Origin: a virus
Length of the DNA stretch: 29,685 nt
IMG/VR virus record: IMGVR_UViG_3300025131_000280
Coordinates: 1-29,685 of that record
Direction: 5' to 3' (one strand)
This document shows positions 22,948-29,685 of the stretch, piece after piece. Within the stretch, counting starts at the first letter, position 1; each line of letters begins with the position of its first letter. Under the pieces are notes generated by a model, which was not told where the DNA came from, did no database searches, and worked only from the letters and a program-made list of their open reading frames with translations. The translations under genes were made by a program, and so were the position numbers.

Positions 22948-23499
22948 TTATGTCTGCCAGAATTGGGCGCCTGTGGAAGTATTCAGTGTGGCCCAATCGT
23001 ATCGGATATCTAAAGAGATCTCCGTTAGAGCGTCATCACCGTAAGATAACTCACCATAAGCGACCTTTGTAATAAAAGCGTTGTTCAGTGTCCATTCCTC
23101 AATGGAATTTCCCTCTGAATCGATTTGTGTTATTTTAACTTGTCCCAAGGAAGCTACAGATTTAAACTTTGATATGGTTTCCGGGTTGGGATCATTCAAC
23201 TCTTTAGGGCCTGGATATCCAGACCTGTCTAAAATCTGCGCCATCTGTTGGGCGGCATCGGGGGAAACTGGGTCCACTAAGGTCATTGTGACTAAGGCCC
23301 ATTCTACCGTGCCGGGAAAATAAAATTTGTGGTTAAGATAAGCATGTTCTTGGGCGTTTACTGAAATTTCTGGCTTTTTAACAGTTTTTGCAAACCACAT
23401 CTGTCCAATATCAGATCCGCCCCCAGCGAATTGCACTAAAAATCTATATTTTCTTTTTGGTTCTACATTGGCACTCGTCCAAAAATCACTACCAGCCAT
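22948..23499 (-). CDS. 19: Tail tube protein (gp19-like)
   Basis: The 183-residue protein follows directly after the sheath gene, as in T4, where gp19 has 163 residues. It opens with FWTSANVEPKRKYRFLVQF, has MWFAKTVKKPEISV, WALVTMTLVDPVS, and ends with EWTLNNAFITKVAYGELSYG and IRYDWATL, the beta-rich pattern of gp19. It polymerises into the inner tube through which DNA passes. The start is preceded by AGGAGAAACAATATT. A second, longer copy lies downstream. Confidence 0.9.
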   Translation of the reverse strand: MAGSDFWTSANVEPKRKYRFLVQFAGGGSDIGQMWFAKTVKKPEISVNAQEHAYLNHKFYFPGTVEWALVTMTLVDPVSPDAAQQMAQILDRSGYPGPKELNDPNPETISKFKSVASLGQVKITQIDSEGNSIEEWTLNNAFITKVAYGELSYGDDALTEISLDIRYDWATLNTSTGAQFWQT

Positions 23500-23518
23500 A
23501 ATATTGTTTCTCCTGTAT

Positions 23519-23530
23519 CTTTAAATAGTT
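23519..23530 (-). promoter_or_regulatory. AACTATTTAAAG motif before the tube gene
   Basis: Second member of the small motif family described at 21869-21883, in the 44-base gap between the sheath and tube genes. It lacks the two bases present in the other copies. Confidence 0.28.
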
Positions 23531-23543
23531 GATAAATTTATTT

Positions 23544-26381
23544 TTAATCTTCAAAACCCGCTCCAGTGTTCGTAATTATGAAATCAATTGCGATGAATTC
23601 AATTGCTCTAGTGGGTTTCAAGAAGATTTTAGCATATACAATATTCTGGTCAACTAAATCTGGAGTAGTTGTACTCTTATCTAGAACTAATTTGTATTCG
23701 CTTATTCCCAGTCTTGTCTGGACACTTGAAAGGAATGGCTCTGCTTGCGATTTGAATCTATTCCAAGTAACTTGTACATTGGGGTCGAAAAGAATGCTAG
23801 ACGCCATCAGTGAAATTTGTTTTTTAACATAAATCAACATTCTTCGAACATTGATTCTATCAAGTGCAGAGGGTACCGATTGTAGCGTTTTCTGACCAAA
23901 GATTACCAATCCCTCATTCGGGAAAGAGGCTATAGGATTAATACTTGCTTCGTACAAATCATCTCTGTCTTTAGAGGTCAATCTGTAGGTCACATTCAAG
24001 ACCGGAATCCCGGCTGAGCCTTCGGTAAGTCCACCGCGATTAAATCCTGCGGGAGCAAACCACAGTTCCGATACAGCCTCAGAGCTTGCAAATGTACCCA
24101 ATGCTATAATACTTGGGGGTACCCATACAAGATTCCCGTTAATGGTATCTTTAATCTGAACCCATGGGTAATAGGTGCAACCATAGGAGCTATTAATTTG
24201 TCTCGATTCCAAGGTTGAGACCGTGCTCGAAACAGTTCCAACTCTATTGGCAGCATTGCTATAATATGCAGTTCCCTCCGAAAACGGGGTATAGGCGCCT
24301 GGGATGTCGATAATAGCCAGGGCATCTCCCCGGTCTTCACAAACCTGAATCATATGTTCGGTAAGTGTTGCATCTGTCAATCCCGGCATGCTCATCATAT
24401 TACACTCTATAAACTCAGAATCGGCAACCGTGTCAATTGCTCGTCGGATAGTATTTTGAGCATAGTTAGTTAAGGTACTCCCCTCACTTAAAAGGGTGTT
24501 CCTAAATGGCTCAATTTCTATAATATCCAGGCCGTCGAAACCATCATAAAATGGAGATGTGAATCTCGTGTATCCTGTATCAACCAGAGTTTGATAAGTT
24601 CCGCCCGCTGTGATTGAGTCTCCGTCAGATCTCGATCCCGATTGCCAGTAAACAACATTCGAGCCGGTTAAAATCAAATCATCGAGGCTTACAATCCACT
24701 GATAAGTCAAGTTAGTGGAATCCCGGAAATTTGGCGGAATGGAATAAAGATAATCACCATATCCTTCATCTGGCCTGTTGCTTCCTTCACCCGTAATTTC
24801 GAGATAAGAAGAAACATTTAGACCAAAATAAGCATCTTGGGGATTTGTGAGGGCGCCGGCCGACGCAGAGATACGAACTTGTGTATCAGGGAAAGAACAA
24901 GTTAAGCCATAGGTCGGGAGTGTGCCGCTGAATAAATTTGGAGCTGGACTGGTGCACATGCTCAACGCGATGTCGTCACCGTTATATAAAACACTTGTAG
25001 GGCTCATCGCTGTGGGCTGCGCAGCTATATCAATGAGCTTTTCGGGCCCATAAACTCCAAATGGCAACAATCGTGGATCGATTTGGCCATTTTCTACATC
25101 GGGATGTACTTCCACTCTGATATATTTAGAAATGTTGGCATATGTCCCCAGCTCTTGAAGAACCTTTGTTGTTGTATTCCAATTCACAACTCTGTCGCCG
25201 ATCTTGCGCGCGATATAATTATCTGAATTGGGGTTTAGGTTACAATTGGAATATCTTTCGATAACCTCTACAACGTTATCTGTATCATCTGCCTTCCTTA
25301 AGAGAACCGTGAAGCTTCCAAAAGGATTGATTCCTGCTGCATTTCTTGAATATTTTAAATCTTGAATTGATACTTTTAAATTATTTTGTAGCCACGAACC
25401 TGCATCTCTCGCATGCAACCGGAATAAATCTTTCATCTTGCTGGCCTCATAAGAGCCAGTATTACTTGACAAATCTTGTGAGAAAAACCATCCAGTATGA
25501 GCTAGTTGGGAATCCTGGCGTTGATCATCTTTCTCTTTTACAGCCAAAACTACTGCATAAGAGGAGGTGCCCAAAGTACCATCGCCCATCTTTTCTGCGA
25601 TATAAGATTCGAAACTTTCACCAAGCCAATATTCAGTTTCACCGTTAGAGAAGCCGCCAGAGGGAACGACAGCAGAATTAACTGTTTGTGGATTAGTATT
25701 AAAAACATTTCTAATAAATCTTGAACTATTTCTGTCAAAATTGAAGGAACTTTTATAAATTTCCCCAGTGCTATTAGAAATTGCGGCTGTCCATTCGGGG
25801 GTATCAGATGCGGCCTCGAATAGTCCTGCGGCGCCACCAGAGACAATTGCGGTTCCCGTATGGGCCACGGTTCCGGTAAGAATAAGGGCAGAGCCAGAAT
25901 CCATATAAAAAATTGCACCCAAATGACCTGATTTGGTAGCTCCAGAGCCAGATTGACATATAAAGATCCCATATGCCCCTCCGTTATCTGAAACCGCTGT
26001 TGCGGGCGACTGGACTGTTTGCCACCCAGCATACCCATCTGGATTCACAGCATCGGCGTTTGCTTCACCAAGAAGCCTCATAACCGTAATAGATCCAACA
26101 TCCGCTCTTAGGTAAGCCTGAGCAGCATATGAAGCATAAGTGGTCCCCTGGTGGTTTCCATCTCTCCAGACATCTCCAGTGGCCTTCCCAGGAATAGGAT
26201 TTCCGAATGTCTGGACAAAATCCGAAAACGAGTCGATCTTAACAGGTCGCATTCCCGGACCTTGCGGGAGCCGCCCGAAAATTATAGGACCGGCTGGTGT
26301 GTCTACGGCTGGAAGTTGGGAATTGTCAATTTCTTTGACAAAAACTCCCGGCGAAACAAACTTAAATTTTCTTACTGACAT
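23544..26381 (-). CDS. 18: Contractile tail sheath protein (gp18-like), 945 aa
   Basis: The N-terminus (VSPGVFVKEIDNSQ, then PIIFGRLPQGPG) and C-terminus (VRRMLIYVKKQISLMASS through ARIFLKP-type ending KIFLKPTRAIEFIAIDFIIT) are those of T4 gp18-type sheath proteins. These ends form the interlocking arms and the core domain that contract around the tube. The length of 945 is well above T4 gp18 (659); the extra residues lie in the middle (roughly 120-600), rich in Gly, Ser and Thr, and probably form surface domains. It is followed by the tube gene. The start has a ribosome-binding site GGAGAAGCATTAG and a 122-base upstream gap with regulatory-looking repeats. Confidence 0.94.
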   Translation of the reverse strand: MSVRKFKFVSPGVFVKEIDNSQLPAVDTPAGPIIFGRLPQGPGMRPVKIDSFSDFVQTFGNPIPGKATGDVWRDGNHQGTTYASYAAQAYLRADVGSITVMRLLGEANADAVNPDGYAGWQTVQSPATAVSDNGGAYGIFICQSGSGATKSGHLGAIFYMDSGSALILTGTVAHTGTAIVSGGAAGLFEAASDTPEWTAAISNSTGEIYKSSFNFDRNSSRFIRNVFNTNPQTVNSAVVPSGGFSNGETEYWLGESFESYIAEKMGDGTLGTSSYAVVLAVKEKDDQRQDSQLAHTGWFFSQDLSSNTGSYEASKMKDLFRLHARDAGSWLQNNLKVSIQDLKYSRNAAGINPFGSFTVLLRKADDTDNVVEVIERYSNCNLNPNSDNYIARKIGDRVVNWNTTTKVLQELGTYANISKYIRVEVHPDVENGQIDPRLLPFGVYGPEKLIDIAAQPTAMSPTSVLYNGDDIALSMCTSPAPNLFSGTLPTYGLTCSFPDTQVRISASAGALTNPQDAYFGLNVSSYLEITGEGSNRPDEGYGDYLYSIPPNFRDSTNLTYQWIVSLDDLILTGSNVVYWQSGSRSDGDSITAGGTYQTLVDTGYTRFTSPFYDGFDGLDIIEIEPFRNTLLSEGSTLTNYAQNTIRRAIDTVADSEFIECNMMSMPGLTDATLTEHMIQVCEDRGDALAIIDIPGAYTPFSEGTAYYSNAANRVGTVSSTVSTLESRQINSSYGCTYYPWVQIKDTINGNLVWVPPSIIALGTFASSEAVSELWFAPAGFNRGGLTEGSAGIPVLNVTYRLTSKDRDDLYEASINPIASFPNEGLVIFGQKTLQSVPSALDRINVRRMLIYVKKQISLMASSILFDPNVQVTWNRFKSQAEPFLSSVQTRLGISEYKLVLDKSTTTPDLVDQNIVYAKIFLKPTRAIEFIAIDFIITNTGAGFED

Positions 26382-26503
26382 CTAATGCTTCTCCTAAATT
26401 TTAATTAAAATTAGATTGCTCTTTCTTTAATAAATAGTCTCTACAAATTTCAAAGTCTACAATAATTATAGGCTCTCTACAATCATCCCAGCTTTCTTTA
26501 AAT
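26382..26503 (-). promoter_or_regulatory. Upstream region of the sheath gene with palindrome and paired motifs
   Basis: This 122-base gap has no ORF. It holds a 16-base palindrome AATTTTAATTAAAATT (26397-26412), a GACTATTTATTAAAG motif (26425-26439), and a TATAAT (26470-26465). The motif and the TATAAT lie in an imperfect direct repeat of TTGTAGAGA-CTATxxTTA type (about 26431-26449 and 26463-26484). No TTGACA is spaced for the TATAAT. It is a good place for a late promoter, but the exact site is not decided. Confidence 0.45.
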
Positions 26504-27001
26504 TTAAGAAACAACCTTGAATTCCATCAACCCCTTTCTCGATTTAATACACTTGGCCGATAACTGAAATCTTGCCTCAACTTGACCAAATATTTCTCTC
26601 TCTTCTGTGAGTGTTACAATCTCAAAGAATGAAGACCCATACTGTATATAGTCTCCTTCTCTCACATAAAGGTCTTGATCTTCATATAATCTTCTTTCAT
26701 GGAACCTGACCGTCAAAGAATAAGTCTTATCTAACCCATAATTTTCTGTGATTGTCCCTATGCCGTCAAATTCTACAAGAACATATACCCTAACGGGGGG
26801 AAGAAAACACTTTTCTATTGCCTCTCCGTAAAGTGGATGAAAATTAGTTCTCTCCATGGAAAGTGGGAAATATGTTATGGCCTGTCCGATGACGCGCTCC
26901 ATAAGCTCATCATTAACCTGTTTTACTAGGTCTCTTTCTTTTTCTCCTAAAAAAAGCGGAGGTGGCGGATTTGAAGGCTTTTTCCACTCATTATCAGCCA
27001 T
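26504..27001 (-). CDS. Neck protein, gp14-like
   Basis: The 165-residue protein contains FLGEKERDLVKQVNDELMER, then ITYFPLSMERTNFHPLYGEA, a beta-rich VRVYVLVEFDGIGTITENYG followed by LTVRFHERRL, and REGDYIQYGSSFFEIVTL. The LYGE, FDG and FGL-like stations follow the order seen in T4 neck protein gp14, which joins the head to the tail. T4 gp14 is longer (256 residues). The gene lies between the gp15-like and sheath genes, consistent with a connector role. The assignment is by pattern and order. Confidence 0.68.
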   Translation of the reverse strand: MADNEWKKPSNPPPPLFLGEKERDLVKQVNDELMERVIGQAITYFPLSMERTNFHPLYGEAIEKCFLPPVRVYVLVEFDGIGTITENYGLDKTYSLTVRFHERRLYEDQDLYVREGDYIQYGSSFFEIVTLTEEREIFGQVEARFQLSAKCIKSRKGLMEFKVVS

Positions 27002-27006
27002 GATTA

Positions 27007-27879
27007 TTAATATTCCTTTTTGTCGCCAAGCATCACCCTTTCTCGTGTAATTCTAATTTCGGCCGCTGATTCACGAATGGTAATTTTTGGTTGTTCATCA
27101 TTTTTATCTGATCCGATTAAATGACCCAATATTTTTAAATTAATGGTAGTTTCAAATTTTCTTTCCTCTTCTCCTAAATTAGAAACATTGTTCGCTAAGC
27201 CAAAATCTCCCTGAATGAAGCCTTCAAATTTATGGCCGTCTTTCTTAATAAAAAAATCATTAATTTGACCAGTCTTTACAATAAACGGAGTGAAAATTTC
27301 ATTCATTTGTTGTTGGTATTCTGTTTTAATCGTTATTTTATAATTTGCCACGACATAAACTGGAATTGGCATTGTCATTGTTTCGTAAACAACCTTTTTA
27401 TTTTTTCTACGATAAGTATTTTGGCCGTAAAGACGATATGCGTCTGCATTGGCGAAATTTGCACTTTTCTCTTGTTGAATCCTTCTGGCAACCGTAATCG
27501 CTCCGCCCTTTGCATCATTTATGCTGGGAATGTGGGCTTGCACGACCCCTTTCATATTCGGGTCTTTTATTACTGAATCTCTCTCTATTGTTAGGACGGG
27601 AAGGGTAAAAATATTATCTTTATTTCTTAAATCCTTATTGTCTTTTATCTGGTATGCCCTTTCCGGCAACACCCAAATAATTGGCACCTTCTTCCACCCT
27701 TGGTTGGTCGAACAAAAAATATCCAATTCTTCGTTTATCCAATTGTGCAGGGCGTAATCGATTGTCTCGATGGTAGAGGGCATGAAGGTAATTTCTTTCA
27801 GTGCAGGGACAGTGGCCTTTTTTTCCTCGGGAAAATAAGGTCTGAAACCATCATCAAATTGGTCTTTTTTGCTGCTCAC
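27007..27879 (-). CDS. Tail completion / sheath terminator protein, gp15-like
   Basis: The 290-residue protein includes KVPIIWVLPERAYQ near the start and VVYETMTMPIPVYVVANYKI then EYQQQMNEIFTPFI in the middle. These match the order of VPITYASKE and MIYELSIFTRY...ILPYF in T4 gp15 (272 residues), the ring protein that ends the tail and binds the neck. A beta-rich region (KFETTINLKILGHLIG) follows. The start is GTG after AAGGATAAATATATAA, 8 bases from the preceding stop. It sits between two neck-type genes, which fits. Confidence 0.72.
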   Translation of the reverse strand: MSSKKDQFDDGFRPYFPEEKKATVPALKEITFMPSTIETIDYALHNWINEELDIFCSTNQGWKKVPIIWVLPERAYQIKDNKDLRNKDNIFTLPVLTIERDSVIKDPNMKGVVQAHIPSINDAKGGAITVARRIQQEKSANFANADAYRLYGQNTYRRKNKKVVYETMTMPIPVYVVANYKITIKTEYQQQMNEIFTPFIVKTGQINDFFIKKDGHKFEGFIQGDFGLANNVSNLGEEERKFETTINLKILGHLIGSDKNDEQPKITIRESAAEIRITRERVMLGDKKEY

Positions 27880-27887
27880 TTATATAT

Positions 27888-29153
27888 TTATCCTTGGAAA
27901 ATCAACATTGGCACTTTTGTTTGTATCGTATTGACCGCCTCCGTTGTTTCTGCATCTCTCTTGGCCAATTCTGCATAGGTTAACTCATCCAAAATTGTCT
28001 TTAATTCTTCTCGTAATTTTTCTTGTTCATTCTGGGCTTGACTTAAGAGATCGGATGCATTTAAGGTAATATCCGATCCTGGAATTGGAATGGGATTGAA
28101 TTTTCCTCGAATTTGACCAAGAGTCTCTTTCGATAGGGCCAAAGCAAATCTTCGGATCCATTGTTTTCCTATCGCATTAATATTTTCATAGGGAAGATTA
28201 TCGAAAGGAATAGTATTAATATTATTAACCCCACCTATTCCAGTATCCACATCGGAAGCCTCATCCCAGCTATCAGGTATAACTGAAAATTCAACCCACA
28301 TAAACCTATATATGCCTACCAGTTGTGGCTGAGGAAATATTCTTAATTTATTGTCCTTTAATTCATATGAATAGTGAGATAGGCGTGTGAACAAGTGGTC
28401 TTCGTAGGCCTTCGCCTGTAACTTATTCTGCCATACAGGGATTACCTCGAAAGAGGAATCATCAGTATATTGTCCATAATACAAAAGGTTTCCGACAACA
28501 TTCAATCCTCCGTAATATCCGAAGAACCTCCACATTGCAGCAGGTGTCTTAAAGAAGACTTTTTTGATTATAACCCTCTTATTTCCAACAATACCTGCGA
28601 ATGGGGCAGGGTCGCCGTTGGGCTGCAAGCCGCTAGCGGACGATCCTGATATAATTGCTTGTAAATCATAATCTTGCTCTTGCTCTGTAATCTCGAAAGA
28701 TGCCGAATAAATTGGAATTGTTCCTCCGACATCAGCATTGAAAGAAAAATTATCAGCCACCCTTCTTTCATATTCGAAAGTAACACGGGGGAATTTTAAA
28801 TTAACATTAGTCGGCCCAGTTACAACATTTCCATCCTGATCAAATGTTCCCGTTGTTTGTCCAAGAACGTTGGAGAGAATATTTTTTGATTGATGCAAAT
28901 TGACCAAATAACTATATTCTAAAACAGCTTCTTCATAGTTTGCATAAACATTTCCGGCCAGCATTTCAATGTCTAAGACATCTCCACCCAATTTCTTATA
29001 TGTATAAGCAACTTGATCAGCGGCACCAGAAAGAAAAGCATTAGATGTATATATACCAAGCGGAAGTGTTGCAGCGACATCGGCGGCCGCACCGGTTATG
29101 GGCAATATCGCCTTGCTCATTTGGCTGGCTGGTGTTAGTGTTGGCAATGCCAT
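27888..29153 (-). CDS. Neck protein, gp13-like
   Basis: The 421-residue protein has an aromatic central block MWRFFGYYGGLNVVGNLLYY and a C-terminal part with QWIRRFALALSKETLGQIRG, then PIPGSDITLNASDLLSQA and a helix ending in VPMLIFQG. The last block (W-x-x-x-x-A-x-A, LG, PIPG, LNA, a helix, then FxxG) is the layout of the T4 gp13-type neck protein. T4 gp13 has 309 residues, so about 100 extra are present, mainly in the N-terminal beta-rich part. It is the first gene after the terminator that follows the capsid gene. AGGGATCATAA precedes the ATG. Confidence 0.7.
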   Translation of the reverse strand: MALPTLTPASQMSKAILPITGAAADVAATLPLGIYTSNAFLSGAADQVAYTYKKLGGDVLDIEMLAGNVYANYEEAVLEYSYLVNLHQSKNILSNVLGQTTGTFDQDGNVVTGPTNVNLKFPRVTFEYERRVADNFSFNADVGGTIPIYSASFEITEQEQDYDLQAIISGSSASGLQPNGDPAPFAGIVGNKRVIIKKVFFKTPAAMWRFFGYYGGLNVVGNLLYYGQYTDDSSFEVIPVWQNKLQAKAYEDHLFTRLSHYSYELKDNKLRIFPQPQLVGIYRFMWVEFSVIPDSWDEASDVDTGIGGVNNINTIPFDNLPYENINAIGKQWIRRFALALSKETLGQIRGKFNPIPIPGSDITLNASDLLSQAQNEQEKLREELKTILDELTYAELAKRDAETTEAVNTIQTKVPMLIFQG

Positions 29154-29183
29154 TTATGATCCCTCCGCATTAATTAGTTTCCA

Positions 29184-29227
29184 AATAAACAAACCCCCCT
29201 CCGAAAACGGAGGGGGGGCATTTTTTG
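29184..29227 (-). terminator. Strong rho-independent terminator after the capsid gene
   Basis: CCCCCCTCCG (29194-29203) and CGGAGGGGGG (29208-29217) form a perfect 10-base stem with an AAAA loop. On the minus strand it is followed by TTTGTTTATTT. On the plus strand a T6 run follows, so it could act both ways. It would limit read-through from the capsid gene into the tail genes. Confidence 0.9.
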
Positions 29228-29249
29228 TGTTAATGTGTCCTAGATTATA

Positions 29250-29685
29250 CTATGACAAATCTTGAACGACGACCAAGCCGTACATATCCGGGCGGACCAT
29301 CTTCTTGGCATATCGAGTCATGACGCCTTTGCGCGGCACGAAGTCCTCGGTACCGAAGATTGTTGGAGTCATCTGGAGAGGTACATACGGTGCGTACACA
29401 TATCCGCTTTCAAGGAAAGAAGAACCTTTACGTCCTGCGAGAACAACGTTCCGTGGGAAGTAAGGATCGACGTAAACGTCAAACTTCTTGCTCAAAGAGC
29501 CGACTTTAACAGCACCAACCTGACCACGATCATCATCGTGAGTCACGGCACCACGGAATCCAGCGGTAAACTCAAGGAGGTTAGCAACTTCAGGTGAACA
29601 CACGATGAAGTTAGCACCACCTCGAAGGGTCTTGCGGTGAATTTGGGCCGAGACATCATTAATGGTCTCAATCAAGGTTTCATAC
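29250..29685 (-). CDS. 23: Major capsid protein gp23, C-terminal part (5' end off window)
   Basis: The frame is open to the right edge and encodes the last 144 or so residues of a T4-type capsid protein. It contains AQIHRKTLRGGANFIVCSPE, then FDVYVDPYFPRNVVLAGRKG, YVYAPYVPLQMTPTIFG, and the ending FVPRKGVMTRYAKKMVRPDM and YGLVVVQDLS. These are the conserved C-terminal stations of gp23, which builds the head lattice after cleavage by the prohead protease. The TTG at 29675 is not the start; codons Y-E-T precede it in frame. A terminator hairpin lies 23 bases after the stop region. Confidence 0.95.
   Translation of the reverse strand, partial: YETLIETINDVSAQIHRKTLRGGANFIVCSPEVANLLEFTAGFRGAVTHDDDRGQVGAVKVGSLSKKFDVYVDPYFPRNVVLAGRKGSSFLESGYVYAPYVPLQMTPTIFGTEDFVPRKGVMTRYAKKMVRPDMYGLVVVQDLS

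Noticed and set aside
1-29685. CRISPR arrays, transposons, integrase or attachment sites, and tRNA genes.
   Set aside because: No regularly spaced repeats, no transposase or integrase motifs, no terminal inverted repeats and no cloverleaf-like segment were recognised; coding sequence fills almost the whole window.

Overview
This window is part of the genome of a T4-like contractile-tailed bacteriophage (Caudoviricetes, myovirus morphology). Every supported gene lies on the minus strand and is packed head to tail with short gaps or 1-4 base overlaps; there is no tRNA, no integrase, no transposon and no CRISPR array, and no gene-free stretch longer than about 125 bases. Recognisable T4-type hallmarks are the major capsid protein gp23 (cut by the right edge), neck and tail-completion proteins, gp18 sheath, gp19 tube, a gp26-like protein, a gp53-like LysM baseplate protein, gp32, UvsX and the gp41 helicase. 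The sheath, the hub protein and the family A polymerase differ clearly from T4, so this is a distant relative rather than a classical T-even phage. The host cannot be told from the sequence. Textbook sigma70-type promoters suggest early transcription by a bacterial housekeeping polymerase, and the B12-dependent ribonucleotide reductase suggests a host with access to cobalamin.

Layout in transcription order (right to left). (1) 29685-12545 is the virion block: capsid protein, strong terminator hairpin, three neck/completion proteins, sheath, tube, a gp26-like protein with a possible frameshift extension, a second tube-like protein with an alanine-rich insert, a small protein, tape measure, tube-initiator-like protein, gp53-like wedge protein, a 1143-residue hub-type protein and an unknown probable structural protein. 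(2) 12530-5833 is the replication and recombination block: exonuclease-less family A DNA polymerase, a divergent FtsZ/tubulin-like protein, a small WYL_2/DUF2693-like protein, gp32, UvsX, a 5'-3' exonuclease of the FEN family, and the replicative helicase. (3) 5829-1 is nucleotide metabolism and accessory: class II ribonucleotide reductase, a GroES-like co-chaperonin, a 49-residue ORF, a Rossmann-like protein, and two unknown proteins that carry a shared peptide tag.

The replication block contains four matches to TTGACA-N16/17-TATAAT (three exact in both boxes, one TATATT); three of them sit inside coding sequence. This would let replication genes be transcribed separately from the upstream virion block.

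The points I find most worth a second look are: the repeated tag peptide ALAENASYGKLCES, whose two DNA copies differ only at synonymous positions, together with a related motif at the N-termini of the same two proteins; the T7 slippery run joining the gp26-like gene to an out-of-frame extension with no plausible full-length start; and the FtsZ-like protein that keeps the nucleotide-binding architecture but has lost the canonical GGGTGTG and NxDxxD motifs.
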